From Treponema sp. (GTDB lineage: Bacteria > Spirochaetota > Spirochaetia > Treponematales > Treponemataceae), in contig JAKSTI010000007.1 in assembly GCA_024402665.1 (NCBI GenBank), positions 29,724-93,723 on the forward strand: DNA of 64,000 nucleotides, in the 5' to 3' direction. The translations under genes were made by a program, and so were the position numbers. Of this stretch, positions 55,017 through 63,946 are shown piece by piece (within the stretch, counting starts at the first letter, position 1; every line of letters starts with the position of its first letter). The notes beneath the pieces were generated by a model that did no database searches, had not been told where the DNA came from, and saw only the letters and a list, made by a program, of their open reading frames with translations.

Positions 55017-57347
55017 ATGAAAAGCAAACTTACTTTTAACAAATGTACTGGTAACTGGGAGGAATATCTTCCTCTTGGTAATGGTCGTCTTGGTGTGATG
55101 CAAAAATCACATCCTGTAGTAGAAACCCTTCAGTTAAATGAAGAAGGTATCTGGTCTGGCGGTCCAACAGATCGCATCAATCCTTCAACAAAAAAATATC
55201 TTCCACAATTACGAAAACTAATTAAAGATGGAAAAATCCGTGAAGCACAGGAACTTGCTTTTGAAACAATGAGCGGAACCTCTTTTGCTCAGCGGGTTTA
55301 TCAGACTGCAGGAAATTTCAACATCGATTTCTTTTCTGAAAACAATTATGGAATCCAGGGTCCTCTTCCTCCACATGATACTCCACAAGTTTGTCTTGAT
55401 ACTTTAAAAACAGAACTTGATCTTGAACAGGCCGTTGCAACAGTTTCCTATACAGATGATTTAGGCGTCACTTTTACAAGAACAACCTGGGTTTCAGCCA
55501 TAGACGATTTGATTTTCCTTCATATATGTGCTTCTAAGCCTGGTTCTATTAATTTCCGCGGTCACTTTGACAGAGGAATTTGGGTAGATAAAATTTATTC
55601 TGAAGATGATTTTATTTTCCTTAATGATAGCCACGGAATCCCATTTACAGCAGGTGCCGGTGCAATTACTAAAGGCGGTAATTTTTCTGTAAAAGGAAGC
55701 TGCCTCGTTGCTCAAGCCTGTGATGAAGCATTAATTTTTATTGATATAAATTCGTTTCAGTGGGATCTGGCAAAAGACACCGATATTTCAGCAAGAAAAT
55801 ATGAGCTTCTTAAAAGAAGAGATTTATGGAGTGCTGCTGTAAAAACAAAATTGCAGTCTGTAAAAAAACTTTCCCAGTTTATGCCAGTGTCAGATCTTGC
55901 AGAATATTATCTGTGCCGCCATACAAAGGAATACAAAAATTATTTTGACAGATTCAAACTGGAACTTGGCAGCACTCAGAATAAAGAAAATGCGCCGGAA
56001 CTTCCAACTCCTGAGTTATTGAAATCTGCAGAAAAATCAAATGTTGAACTTGTAAAATTATACGCCGATTTTTCCCGTTATCTTTTAATTTCAGGTAGCC
56101 GTCGTCCCGGGAAATTGCCATTGACTCTTCAGGGACTTTGGAATGGTTATATGGATCCTCCATGGGGCAGTAAATACACAATCAACATTAATGCTCAGAT
56201 GAATTACTGGCCTGTTAATCTTTGTTCTCTTTCTGACTGCGAAATTCCATTGTTTGATTTGCTTGAACGAGGTTATATCCAGGGCCGCAAAGTTGCAAAA
56301 AAAATGTATGGCTGCAGAGGATTTGTAATGCATCATAATACAGATTATTGGGGTGATGCCGTTCCTCAGGATTGCTGGATGCCTGGAACTTATTGGGTTT
56401 TAGGTGCTGCATGGATTGCAACTCACATCTGGGAACATTACGAATATACTCAGGATAAAGCCTCTCTTTTCAGATACTACTATCTTATGAGGGAAGCAGC
56501 CCTTTTCTTTGTTGATTTTCTTACTCCTTCAGATCAGAAAGCAGAAGATGGCGAACCTTATCTTGTTGTAAATCCTTCTGTTTCTCCAGAAAATTCTTAT
56601 ATAACAAAAGCGGGACAGACAGGTGCATTCACTCCAGGCTGTCAGATGGATAATATGATTCTTGAACATCTTTTTACCGGTTGTTTAAAAGCAATGTCTG
56701 TAATTGGTGTTGAAGATAAAAAAATGATAAAGGATTTTGAATACGTTCTTAATCATCTTAAAAAGCCTGAATTAAATAAAGACGGTTCCCTTATGGAATG
56801 GAATGAAGAAGTTCAGGAAGTGGAAAAAGGGCACAGACATATCAGTCATCTTTATGGTTTATTCCCTGGAATTACAATTAAAAAAGATGATGAAAAATTA
56901 ATGAAAGCCGCAGAAAAGACACTTCAGAATCGTCTTGAAAATGGTGGTGGTCATACAGGATGGAGCCTTGCATGGATTATTAATTTCTATACACAGCTTG
57001 GTCTTGGAGATAAAGCACTTGAAAATCTTGTAAAATTATTCCATCATTCAACACTGCCAAATCTTCTTGATAATCATCCTCCATTTCAGATTGATGGAAA
57101 CTTTGGAACTTTAGCTGGTATTGTAAGAATGTTTGTTCAGTCAAATTTTGATGAAGACGGCAATGTAATTGTAAATCTTCTGCCTGCAATTCCGTCAGAT
57201 CCCGCTTATTCCAGTGGAAAAATATCTGGAGTTCAGATAAAAGGTGACTACAGATTATCTTTTGAATGGAAAGATTTTAAGGTTGTTGATGTAAAACTTA
57301 CTCCAGGTTCAAATGCAATTGATAAAGATAAGGTAATTATCAGGTAA
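55017..57347 (+). CDS. GH95 family alpha-L-fucosidase / alpha-L-galactosidase
   Basis: 776 aa from ATG 55017, directly after the TrpR gene; an earlier in-frame ATG (54966) lies within that gene. No signal peptide, so probably cytosolic. N-terminal part WEEYLPLGNGRLGVM and LNEEGIWSGGP, catalytic (alpha/alpha)6 barrel with LQGLWNGYMDPPWGSKYTIN, NAQMNYWPVNLC (Asn pair activating water), MEWNEEVQEVEKGHRHISHLYG (acid Glu), and WSLAWIINF are all of GH95. It removes terminal fucose or galactose from plant or host glycans; which one cannot be told. Co-transcribed with the regulator. Confidence 0.92.
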   Translation: MKSKLTFNKCTGNWEEYLPLGNGRLGVMQKSHPVVETLQLNEEGIWSGGPTDRINPSTKKYLPQLRKLIKDGKIREAQELAFETMSGTSFAQRVYQTAGNFNIDFFSENNYGIQGPLPPHDTPQVCLDTLKTELDLEQAVATVSYTDDLGVTFTRTTWVSAIDDLIFLHICASKPGSINFRGHFDRGIWVDKIYSEDDFIFLNDSHGIPFTAGAGAITKGGNFSVKGSCLVAQACDEALIFIDINSFQWDLAKDTDISARKYELLKRRDLWSAAVKTKLQSVKKLSQFMPVSDLAEYYLCRHTKEYKNYFDRFKLELGSTQNKENAPELPTPELLKSAEKSNVELVKLYADFSRYLLISGSRRPGKLPLTLQGLWNGYMDPPWGSKYTININAQMNYWPVNLCSLSDCEIPLFDLLERGYIQGRKVAKKMYGCRGFVMHHNTDYWGDAVPQDCWMPGTYWVLGAAWIATHIWEHYEYTQDKASLFRYYYLMREAALFFVDFLTPSDQKAEDGEPYLVVNPSVSPENSYITKAGQTGAFTPGCQMDNMILEHLFTGCLKAMSVIGVEDKKMIKDFEYVLNHLKKPELNKDGSLMEWNEEVQEVEKGHRHISHLYGLFPGITIKKDDEKLMKAAEKTLQNRLENGGGHTGWSLAWIINFYTQLGLGDKALENLVKLFHHSTLPNLLDNHPPFQIDGNFGTLAGIVRMFVQSNFDEDGNVIVNLLPAIPSDPAYSSGKISGVQIKGDYRLSFEWKDFKVVDVKLTPGSNAIDKDKVIIR

Positions 57348-57353
57348 ATTCCC

Positions 57354-57382
57354 TTGAACAAATTACTGCATTTTGATATTAT
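57354..57382 (+). promoter_or_regulatory. Promoter of the rplU-rpmA operon
   Basis: TTGAAC (57354-57359), 17-nt spacer, TATTAT (57377-57382). The start at about 57389 gives a leader of about 147 nt before rplU, long enough for an L21-type regulatory RNA; I see short complementary stretches there but no structure I can name. Confidence 0.6.
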
Positions 57383-57535
57383 TTTATCTACGTGTACTAT
57401 TTGTGCAGGGTATGTATTTAATCCCCGTTTTATACAACACTGGCAGATTTTACATTAGCATTTCTCAGGCAGATGCTTTGTTTCCTAAATCACCTGTGAA
57501 AGTGCGCCTAATAACGTTTATAATAGAGGTATTAT

Positions 57536-57850
57536 ATGTACGCAACTATTGAATTTAAGGGCAAGCAGTACAAAGCAGAAAAAGATGTTGTCCTTACTGT
57601 TGATAAGCTCGATGCTGAAAAAGGTACAAAAATTGACATCGACACAGTTCTTTTAGTTAGTGATGGCGATAAAGTTAATGTTGGAACACCATATGTAAAA
57701 GGTGCTAAAGTTACAGTTGTTGTTGAAGAATCTTTCAAAGACAAAAAAGTATTGGTATTCAAATACAAATCTAAGAAAGACTATCACCGTGTTATCGGTC
57801 ACAGACAGCAGTACACAAAAGTACGCGTAGAAAATATCACTCTTGCATAA
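57536..57850 (+). CDS. rplU: 50S ribosomal protein L21
   Basis: 104 aa, normal length. YATIEFKGKQYKAEKD at the start, KVNVGTPYVKGAKV in the middle, and the C-terminal KYKSKKDYHRVIGHRQQYT, the L21 signature. AGAGG precedes ATG. First gene of the rplU-rpmA pair with a long leader. Confidence 0.98.
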   Translation: MYATIEFKGKQYKAEKDVVLTVDKLDAEKGTKIDIDTVLLVSDGDKVNVGTPYVKGAKVTVVVEESFKDKKVLVFKYKSKKDYHRVIGHRQQYTKVRVENITLA

Positions 57851-57875
57851 TTGCAAGTTTTAATAGGAGACTACT

Positions 57876-58130
57876 ATGGGAAGAACTAGAGGTGGTAGCG
57901 GTGCTAAAAACGGCCGCGATTCAAATCCAAAAAACTTGGGTATTAAAAAATATGCAGGAGAAGTTGTTTCTGCAGGTTCAATCCTTCTTAAACAGCGCGG
58001 AACAAAATTCTATCCTGGCGACAATGTAATGAAAGCTGGTGATGACAGTTTGTTCGCTACTGCAGATGGAAAAGTAGTTTACAGTGAACGTAATAATCAC
58101 AAAATCGTTTCTGTAGAAGCTGTAAAATAA
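57876..58130 (+). CDS. rpmA: 50S ribosomal protein L27
   Basis: 84 aa. GGSGAKNGRDSNPKNLGIKKYAGE and SILLKQRGTKFYPGDNV are diagnostic. The N-terminus MGRTRGG lacks the cleavable extension seen in Firmicutes. TAGGAG lies before ATG. A terminator follows. Confidence 0.98.
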   Translation: MGRTRGGSGAKNGRDSNPKNLGIKKYAGEVVSAGSILLKQRGTKFYPGDNVMKAGDDSLFATADGKVVYSERNNHKIVSVEAVK

Positions 58131-58155
58131 AATCGGTGAAAACCGTTTAGAAAAT

Positions 58156-58192
58156 GCCCGGTCCTTCTAAAGATGTGCCGGGCTTTTTTTTT
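58156..58192 (+). terminator. Intrinsic terminator between rpmA and obgE
   Basis: GCCCGG (58156-58161) pairs with CCGGGC (58178-58183), followed by nine T and then directly by the GGAG site of obgE. No promoter fits between. Confidence 0.88.
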
Positions 58193-58203
58193 GGAGTAAA
58201 AAG

Positions 58204-59340
58204 ATGATTAATTTTGCTGATGAAGCATTGATTGAAGTTCGTTCAGGAAATGGTGGTAATGGTTGTGTTGCCTTCCGCCGTGAAAAATATATTCCTCATG
58301 GAGGCCCAAATGGTGGTGATGGGGGTAAAGGTGGTGATGTAATCTTTACTCTTAAACGTAATATGCGTACACTTTCCAAACTTCGTCATAGACATTGCTT
58401 TAAGGCAAAAAATGGTGCTGACGGACAGGGCTGGAATCGTTATGGTGCCGATGGTGAAGATTGTGTAATTCCAGTTCCACCTGGGACAACAATCACTGAT
58501 GCTGAAACTGGAGAAATTATTTACGATTTCTCTTCTGCAAATAGTGAAGAATCTTTTACTTTCTTAAAAGGTGGAAACGGCGGTTGGGGTAACGTTCATT
58601 TTAAGACTTCAACAAATCAGGCTCCACGTCATGCAAATCCTGGAATTAAAGGTGAAACTCGTATGCTTCGCCTTGAACTTAGTATTATGGCAGACGTTGG
58701 TCTTGTTGGTTTTCCAAATGCAGGTAAATCTTCATTATTAACAGCTTTTACAAATGCCAGACCAAAAATTGCACCTTATCCTTTTACAACAATTATTCCT
58801 AATCTTGGTGTGCTTCGTGTTGATGATGAAAGTGATATTATTATTGCAGATATCCCTGGTATTATCGAAGGTGCTTCAGAAGGTCTTGGTTTGGGAGATA
58901 CATTCCTTAAGCATATTACAAGAACGGCCTGCCTTATCTTTATGATTGATTGTTCTGATGATAACTACCTGACTGCATATGATACTTTGTGTTCAGAACT
59001 TGCAAATTATTCAGATGAGTTAATGGAAAAACCAAGAATTGTTTTATTGAATAAAATTGATGTTGAAGGTGCTTTTGAACGTGCAGTTGAACTTGAACAG
59101 AAAATAAAAGAAAAGGAACCTGAAACAAGAGTAATTCCAGTTTCTGTTATGATGGGACGTGGAATGAAAGATGCAAAACAGAATATTGTTCAGCTTGTAA
59201 ATGACATGGAACAGAGAAAGTATGGCGCAGAAGAAGAAAATGGTTCTTCTGAAAGTCAGTTTGGTTCCAGCTTTATGGCAGACAGAGCCTATATTGATGA
59301 TGACGATGAAAACGTTCAGTATCCTGGAAGTGAATCGTAA
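58204..59340 (+). CDS. obgE: GTPase Obg (CgtA)
   Basis: 378 aa. Glycine-rich Obg domain (about 1-157: FADEALIEVRSGNGGNGC, GGPNGGDGGKGGDV), then GTPase: G1 GFPNAGKSS, G3 DIPGIIEGASEGLGLG, G4 NKID. The acidic C-terminal tail (YIDDDDENVQ) varies in the family. It monitors ribosome assembly and stress. GGAG sits in the tail of the terminator; it can only be expressed by read-through of that hairpin or from a promoter further up. Confidence 0.97.
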   Translation: MINFADEALIEVRSGNGGNGCVAFRREKYIPHGGPNGGDGGKGGDVIFTLKRNMRTLSKLRHRHCFKAKNGADGQGWNRYGADGEDCVIPVPPGTTITDAETGEIIYDFSSANSEESFTFLKGGNGGWGNVHFKTSTNQAPRHANPGIKGETRMLRLELSIMADVGLVGFPNAGKSSLLTAFTNARPKIAPYPFTTIIPNLGVLRVDDESDIIIADIPGIIEGASEGLGLGDTFLKHITRTACLIFMIDCSDDNYLTAYDTLCSELANYSDELMEKPRIVLLNKIDVEGAFERAVELEQKIKEKEPETRVIPVSVMMGRGMKDAKQNIVQLVNDMEQRKYGAEEENGSSESQFGSSFMADRAYIDDDDENVQYPGSES

Positions 59341-59358
59341 TATTTCTGGTGGTGGAAA

Positions 59359-60021
59359 ATGAGAATTGCTGTTTTTGGAGGAAGTTTTAATCCTTTCCAT
59401 ATAGGTCACGCAATGCTGGCAGACACAATTGTGAAGGAACTTGGTTATGATAAAGTTCTGATTGTGCCAACTTATATTCCGCCACATAAAATCATTTCCT
59501 GTAATGTAACTCCACAGCAGCGTCTGGAAATGGTAAAAGCTTTTTGTGATGCAGAAGGCTCTGGTCATTTTGAAATGGAACCTTGTGAAGTTGAACGTGG
59601 CGGGGTTTCTTATACAACAGATACACTGAAATTTTTAAAGGAAAAATACAAAGGCAAGGTTGATGGAAAATTTGCTTTTGTAATGGGCGAAGAAATTGCA
59701 ACTCAGTTTCACAGATGGAGAGATCCTGACGGTGTTATTGAAAATGCAGATTTAATTATTACGCCAAGATATCCTGACTGGGGATCAATAGAAGCATCTG
59801 CTGCAAAAAATAAACCAGCAGGAGATTATCAGAAGGATTTTAATGAAAAGTTTAATCCGGATACTTTTGGATATCCATGTACTTTGCTTGAAAAACCAAT
59901 GCTTCCAGTTTCTTCTACAGAAATCAGGCGAAGGGTACAGGAAGGCAAGAGTTTCAGATATCTTGTTCCAGAAGTTATTTTTGAGTATATTTTAAAGAAC
60001 AGAATTTATTTAAATAAATAG
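59359..60021 (+). CDS. nadD: Nicotinate-nucleotide adenylyltransferase
   Basis: 220 aa. IAVFGGSFNPFHIGHAML (nucleotidyltransferase motif with HIGH), VPTYIPPHK, ITPRYPDW and PVSSTEIRRRVQ are as in NadD, which makes deamido-NAD in the cytosol. It lies 18 nt after obgE in the conserved obgE-nadD-yqeK-LCP-rsfS order. Confidence 0.96.
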   Translation: MRIAVFGGSFNPFHIGHAMLADTIVKELGYDKVLIVPTYIPPHKIISCNVTPQQRLEMVKAFCDAEGSGHFEMEPCEVERGGVSYTTDTLKFLKEKYKGKVDGKFAFVMGEEIATQFHRWRDPDGVIENADLIITPRYPDWGSIEASAAKNKPAGDYQKDFNEKFNPDTFGYPCTLLEKPMLPVSSTEIRRRVQEGKSFRYLVPEVIFEYILKNRIYLNK

Positions 60022-60036
60022 AGAGATTTGAATAGA

Positions 60037-60633
60037 ATGAGTTTACAGGAACAGATTAAAGCAATTGATTCTTACACAAAATCTGCAGTAAAGCAGAAAC
60101 GTTATGACCATTCTGTTCGTGTTGCGCAAATGTGTGAATTTTTGTGTAACAAATATAATCTTGATGCAGAAAAAGGTTATCTTGTTGGAATTGGACATGA
60201 TATGTGTAAAGAAATGTCTGATTCAGACTTGATTGAAATTGCAGCTCGTGACGGGGATCCAATCACTGATTATGAAAAAAGCAAACCATCTTTACTTCAT
60301 GGAAGAGCAGCTGCTGTTTATATGAAAGAAAAGTTTGGTATTGAAGATTCAGAAATCCTTGAGGCTGTTGCTAATCATGTTAGTGGTAAAGAGGGAATTG
60401 GTCCTATTGGAATGGTTCTTTTTCTTTCAGATAAAATTGAACCATCAAGACCTCAGTCAACAGACGAATACAGAGCAAATCTTTTTAAGCTTTCTTTAAT
60501 GGAAATGTATTATTCTGTAATTAAAGAGAATTATGAATATATATCATCAAAAGGTTATGATGTTTACCCTGGAACATATGAGATGCTTCAGGCCTATGAC
60601 AGACTTTTTGGCAAGGGTGGGGATAATAAATGA
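60037..60633 (+). CDS. yqeK: YqeK family HD-domain hydrolase
   Basis: 198 aa from ATG 60037, 11 nt after GAGAG; an in-frame TTG at 60028 is too close to that site. HD-domain ligands in YDHSVRVAQMCEFL, GIGHDMCKEMS, LLHGRAAAVYM and VANHVSGKEG. B. subtilis YqeK is a symmetrical Ap4A hydrolase, so alarmone turnover is the likely role. Overlaps the LCP gene by 4 nt (ATGA). Confidence 0.9.
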   Translation: MSLQEQIKAIDSYTKSAVKQKRYDHSVRVAQMCEFLCNKYNLDAEKGYLVGIGHDMCKEMSDSDLIEIAARDGDPITDYEKSKPSLLHGRAAAVYMKEKFGIEDSEILEAVANHVSGKEGIGPIGMVLFLSDKIEPSRPQSTDEYRANLFKLSLMEMYYSVIKENYEYISSKGYDVYPGTYEMLQAYDRLFGKGGDNK

Positions 60634-61814
60634 GAAAATTAAGAGATGAACAGAAGGGTGGAATCTTCTTAGGGATTATTGCGTTAATCATTATAGCGGT
60701 AGTTTTGTTCTTTATGTATTCCTTAAAAACAGACCGTGTTCGTGAAATTGTAGAAGATGAAAAAACTATTAAGATGATTATGCTTGTAGAAGATGATGAT
60801 GGGGATGAAGTTTTTTCAACATTAGTTTTCTACGATCCAGAAACAACAAAATGTGCATCTTATAATATTCCTGCTTATACTGGTTCCATTTTTGAATCTT
60901 TGGGACGAACAGATAGTCTTGCTGCCGTATATAAAAATAAAGGAATCGACGTTTATAAAAAAGAAGTTGAAAAAATGACAGGAATCACAATTCCTTTTTC
61001 AATCGTTATAAAAATGGAAGATTTCGTTAAAATCACTGATATGATGGGTGGAATGAGAGTATTTATTTCTTCTCCAATCGACTGTATTTCTGAAGAAGGT
61101 GAAAGATGGCTTCTTCCTTCTGGTGCAGTTAATCTTGATGGTGATAAAATTTCTGTTTACTTAAGATATAGAACAGAAGATGAAACTGATGATGATATTC
61201 TGGATAGATATCAGAATGTTGTTGTTGCTTTCCTTACTAATTTGCACGACAACAGATTTAAAATTTTTGATACAAATAATTACGAAAGATACGGAAGTTG
61301 CATTTCTTCAAATCTCTCTGAAAGTGATGAAAAGAGTCTTTTGAAAATTCTTTCTGAAGTTGATGCTGAATCGGTAATCCGTCAAACTGTTACTGGTTCA
61401 TACAGAACTGTAGAAGGAAACAGATTGTTAATTCCAATCAATAATGGCGACTTCTTAAAAATATCTGTAGAACAGACAGCCAATATGATTACTGCATCTG
61501 ACGGTAATGCTGCAGGTCACGTTTATGTATTGCAGGTTCTTAACGGAACAAGTATAGACGGTCTTGCAGGTAAAACTGTAAAAACATATCGTGATGCAAG
61601 TTATAACGTAATGCCAGCTGATAATGCTCCGCCAACTGACGAAACTGTTATTATTGATTATATTGGAAATGAAACTGCTGCTAAAAAAATCGGACAGCTT
61701 ATTCGTTGTAATAATATCCGAGATGCAACTGAAGAGGAGGTTGAAGAAAATTCTAGAAAAGCATCTGTTGACTTTACTATTATTTTAGGTAGAGATTTTG
61801 CAGGAGCCAGATAG
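60630..61814 (+). CDS. LytR-CpsA-Psr (LCP) family protein with LytR_C domain
   Basis: 394 aa. Membrane helix at about 12-31, LCP domain at about 45-200 (KMIMLVEDD, YNIPAYTGSIFESLG, KMEDFVKITDMMGGMRV, SVYLRYRTEDETDDDI with following DRYQNVV) and a LytR_C domain at about 285-380 (VYVLQVLNGTSIDGLAGK). In Gram-positives LCP enzymes attach polymers to peptidoglycan; in a spirochaete the acceptor is unknown. It sits between yqeK and rsfS as in many bacteria. Confidence 0.85.
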   Translation: MRKLRDEQKGGIFLGIIALIIIAVVLFFMYSLKTDRVREIVEDEKTIKMIMLVEDDDGDEVFSTLVFYDPETTKCASYNIPAYTGSIFESLGRTDSLAAVYKNKGIDVYKKEVEKMTGITIPFSIVIKMEDFVKITDMMGGMRVFISSPIDCISEEGERWLLPSGAVNLDGDKISVYLRYRTEDETDDDILDRYQNVVVAFLTNLHDNRFKIFDTNNYERYGSCISSNLSESDEKSLLKILSEVDAESVIRQTVTGSYRTVEGNRLLIPINNGDFLKISVEQTANMITASDGNAAGHVYVLQVLNGTSIDGLAGKTVKTYRDASYNVMPADNAPPTDETVIIDYIGNETAAKKIGQLIRCNNIRDATEEEVEENSRKASVDFTIILGRDFAGAR

Positions 61815-61832
61815 GAGATTCTTATATAAAAT

Positions 61833-62189
61833 ATGAAAACTACTGAAGAAAAAGCTATTGAAATTGCAAAATTAATGGAAGATGGAAAGGGTAAAGATGT
61901 TACTCTTCTTGATGTAAGCGGATTGAATTCCTGGACAGACTATTTTGTAATTGTATCTGTTAATAGTTCAACACACTGGCAGGGACTTTACAAACAGGTA
62001 AAAGAATATATTAAGGAAAATGATCTTGAAATCCATCTTACAAATAAGAAAAGTCCTGATGGAGACGATTGGAACCTTATTGATTTAGGTCCAATTGTAA
62101 TTCATCTTATGTCTGAAGCTGCAAGAAGTTTCTATGATTTAGAGAAATTGTGGCATGCGGGAAAAATTATTGAATTAAATAATGACTAG
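61833..62189 (+). CDS. rsfS: Ribosome silencing factor RsfS
   Basis: 118 aa. KAIEIAKLMEDGKGKDVTLLD, SWTDYFVIVSVNSSTHWQ, DWNLIDLGPIVIHLMSEAAR and FYDLEKLWHAGK are the RsfS (YbeB) signature. It binds L14 and blocks subunit joining when nutrients are short. Last gene of the run; its stop overlaps the end of the acidic gene on the other strand by 4 nt. Confidence 0.96.
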   Translation: MKTTEEKAIEIAKLMEDGKGKDVTLLDVSGLNSWTDYFVIVSVNSSTHWQGLYKQVKEYIKENDLEIHLTNKKSPDGDDWNLIDLGPIVIHLMSEAARSFYDLEKLWHAGKIIELNND

Positions 62190-62476
62190 TTGTAATCGTC
62201 GATGAAGCCAATGTCTTCATCGTCGTAATTACTTCTGTAATTCTGGTAACCGTCTTCTGGTTCCACGTCATCGTATGGTTCGTCGTAGTCTTCTTCTTCC
62301 TTGAAGACATCGTCGAACAATTCTACTTCATCATCGTAGTCATCAAAGATTTCATCATCTTCGTCTTCATCGAAGTCATCTTCAAAATCGTCATCAAAAT
62401 CTGCGTCAAAATCATCAAACTCATCGTCAAGACCCATTGAAAGTGAAAAATCGTCAAAATCTGAATTAGCAGACAT
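62186..62476 (-). CDS. Hyper-acidic small protein, unknown function
   Basis: 96 aa. By my count 34 Asp and 14 Glu (half of all residues) against one Lys and one Arg; Phe and Tyr recur every three or four residues in units such as FDDF, DFDDDF and FDDY. No signal peptide or membrane helix. It is judged real because it has GGAG in front of ATG, its own promoter (62525-62553) and no competing gene across most of its length. It could mimic DNA or bind calcium or basic proteins such as ribosomal proteins or the topoisomerase tail; none of this is shown. Confidence 0.72.
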   Translation of the reverse strand: MSANSDFDDFSLSMGLDDEFDDFDADFDDDFEDDFDEDEDDEIFDDYDDEVELFDDVFKEEEDYDEPYDDVEPEDGYQNYRSNYDDEDIGFIDDYN

Positions 62477-62524
62477 AGTAGACTCCGTGGAAAATTATTA
62501 AGACTTTTATCTCTCTGATTTATA

Positions 62525-62553
62525 AATATATTTCAAGGCATTATTGTAGTCAA
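62525..62553 (-). promoter_or_regulatory. Promoter of the hyper-acidic protein gene
   Basis: Reverse strand TTGACT (62553-62548), 17-nt spacer, TATATT (62530-62525); the leader would be about 42 nt with GGAG near its end. Confidence 0.6.
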
Positions 62554-62589
62554 TATTATTCTGACACTTTTATATAAAAATTTAAAAAA

Positions 62590-62617
62590 TTGACAACAAT
62601 ATAAAATCGTTTATAAT
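62590..62617 (+). promoter_or_regulatory. Promoter of ispE
   Basis: TTGACA (62590-62595), 16-nt spacer, TATAAT (62612-62617), a near-perfect promoter. The predicted start is about 5 nt before the ATG at 62629, with no ribosome site. Confidence 0.7.
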
Positions 62618-62628
62618 TACTTTATATA

Positions 62629-63498
62629 ATGAAAAGTAGGGTTGTTGCAAAAGCATATGCAAAGGTGAATTTTAATTTAAAAGTTTTGCCTAAGCGGGAA
62701 GATGGATATCACAGTATTGAAAGTATTTTTCAAACTATAGATGTCTATGATGAATTGACTGTTGATTTTGTAGAAGAAAAAGGCTGTCATGTTACCTGCG
62801 ATGCGATGCAGTTGCCACAAGTTAATACTTTAACATTAGCATATGAGGCTTTTTGCCAGACTTGTTCCTGCAATGTTCCTGGAGTAGAAATATTCATTAA
62901 AAAAGGAATTCCTGCTGGTGGCGGTTTGGGAGGTGGCAGTTCTGATGCTGCTGCTTTAATAAGAGTCCTTGAAAATAGGTGTGGAATTAATCTTTCCGAT
63001 TTGCAGCTTGATTATATTGCGTCTAAAACAGGAAGCGATGTTTTCTTTTTTATGCATTGCGATTCAGATGGTAAAGGGTGTGCTCTTGTATCTGGTCGTG
63101 GTGAAGTAATTAAGAAAATTGATTCCCGAACAGATTTACATCTAGTTGTAATTTTTCCTGATGTCAGTTCTTCTACTAAAGAGGCATATTCTCTTGTTGA
63201 TAAGATGTTCGAATCAGGTAAAAATATAGAATGTCCTTCTTTTGAGAAACTGGAAGTTATTTACAGAAAGGATCCTTCTGAGTGGACGTTCAAAAATACA
63301 TTTACACCTGCTTTAACTGAAAAATATTCAGAAATTAAAGAGGCGCTGGAAATGTTAAAAACTGGTGGAGCTGACTATGCAGAAATGTCTGGTTCAGGTT
63401 CAACGGTGTTCGGTGTATTTACCGATGAGCATCATGCGTTCTTCTGTGGTAATCTACTTGCTCAGAGTTTTAAAAGTTATCATGTGCGAACTATCTAG
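62629..63498 (+). CDS. ispE: 4-diphosphocytidyl-2-C-methyl-D-erythritol kinase
   Basis: 289 aa, normal length. A GHMP kinase of the MEP isoprenoid route: AKAYAKVNFNLKVLPKREDG, YHSIESIFQTI, IPAGGGLGGGSSDAAA (ATP loop), MSGSGSTVFGVF. Start ATG 62629 from the fit of the N-terminus; the near-absent leader suggests leaderless translation. 30 nt before spoVG, likely co-transcribed. Confidence 0.96.
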   Translation: MKSRVVAKAYAKVNFNLKVLPKREDGYHSIESIFQTIDVYDELTVDFVEEKGCHVTCDAMQLPQVNTLTLAYEAFCQTCSCNVPGVEIFIKKGIPAGGGLGGGSSDAAALIRVLENRCGINLSDLQLDYIASKTGSDVFFFMHCDSDGKGCALVSGRGEVIKKIDSRTDLHLVVIFPDVSSSTKEAYSLVDKMFESGKNIECPSFEKLEVIYRKDPSEWTFKNTFTPALTEKYSEIKEALEMLKTGGADYAEMSGSGSTVFGVFTDEHHAFFCGNLLAQSFKSYHVRTI

Positions 63499-63528
63499 TT
63501 TGTACTGAATATAGCGGAGGTCAAGCTT

Positions 63529-63807
63529 ATGCAGATTACAGAATTAAGAATTAGAAAAGTTGAGGATGAAGGAAAGTTAAGGGCATATGTAACAGTAACA
63601 TTTGATGGCTGCTTTGTAGTTCATAATGTAAAAATTATTGAAGGAAAAAGCGGATTGTTTATTGCAATGCCTAGTCGAAAAACTGCAAATGGAGAGTATA
63701 AGGATGTAGCACATCCTATCAGTCCTGAATTTAGAACCGAATTACAGGATAAAATCTTAGCAGAATTTAACGCCGGCCATGTAGAAATTGGTGGCGAAGA
63801 AGACTAA
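63529..63807 (+). CDS. spoVG: SpoVG family RNA/DNA-binding regulator
   Basis: 92 aa. TELRIRKVEDEGKLRAYVTV, KIIEGKSGLFIAMPSRK, YKDVAHPISPEFR are the SpoVG signature. The protein binds nucleic acid and acts as a regulator in spirochaetes such as Borrelia. GGAGG precedes ATG. ispE-spoVG order is also common in Firmicutes. Confidence 0.97.
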   Translation: MQITELRIRKVEDEGKLRAYVTVTFDGCFVVHNVKIIEGKSGLFIAMPSRKTANGEYKDVAHPISPEFRTELQDKILAEFNAGHVEIGGEED

Positions 63808-63833
63808 TATTAATTAGTATTTATAATCCGAGA

Positions 63834-63888
63834 GTCAGAAAGATTTGATTTAGAACCGCAGTTGAATCTTTCTGACTTCTTTTTTTTA
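63834..63888 (+). terminator. Intrinsic terminator of ispE-spoVG
   Basis: Perfect 12-bp stem GTCAGAAAGATT (63834-63845) with AATCTTTCTGAC (63865-63876), then a T-rich run. Confidence 0.88.
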
Positions 63889-63946
63889 ACCCAAGTTAGA
63901 TTATTTACAAATTTAAAAAATTATGTTAATTTTAATGAAACAACTT

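Noticed and set aside
57389..57535. L21 leader riboswitch-like RNA
   Set aside because: A long leader exists, but I could not draw a convincing structure that matches the known L21 leader, so no RNA feature was called.
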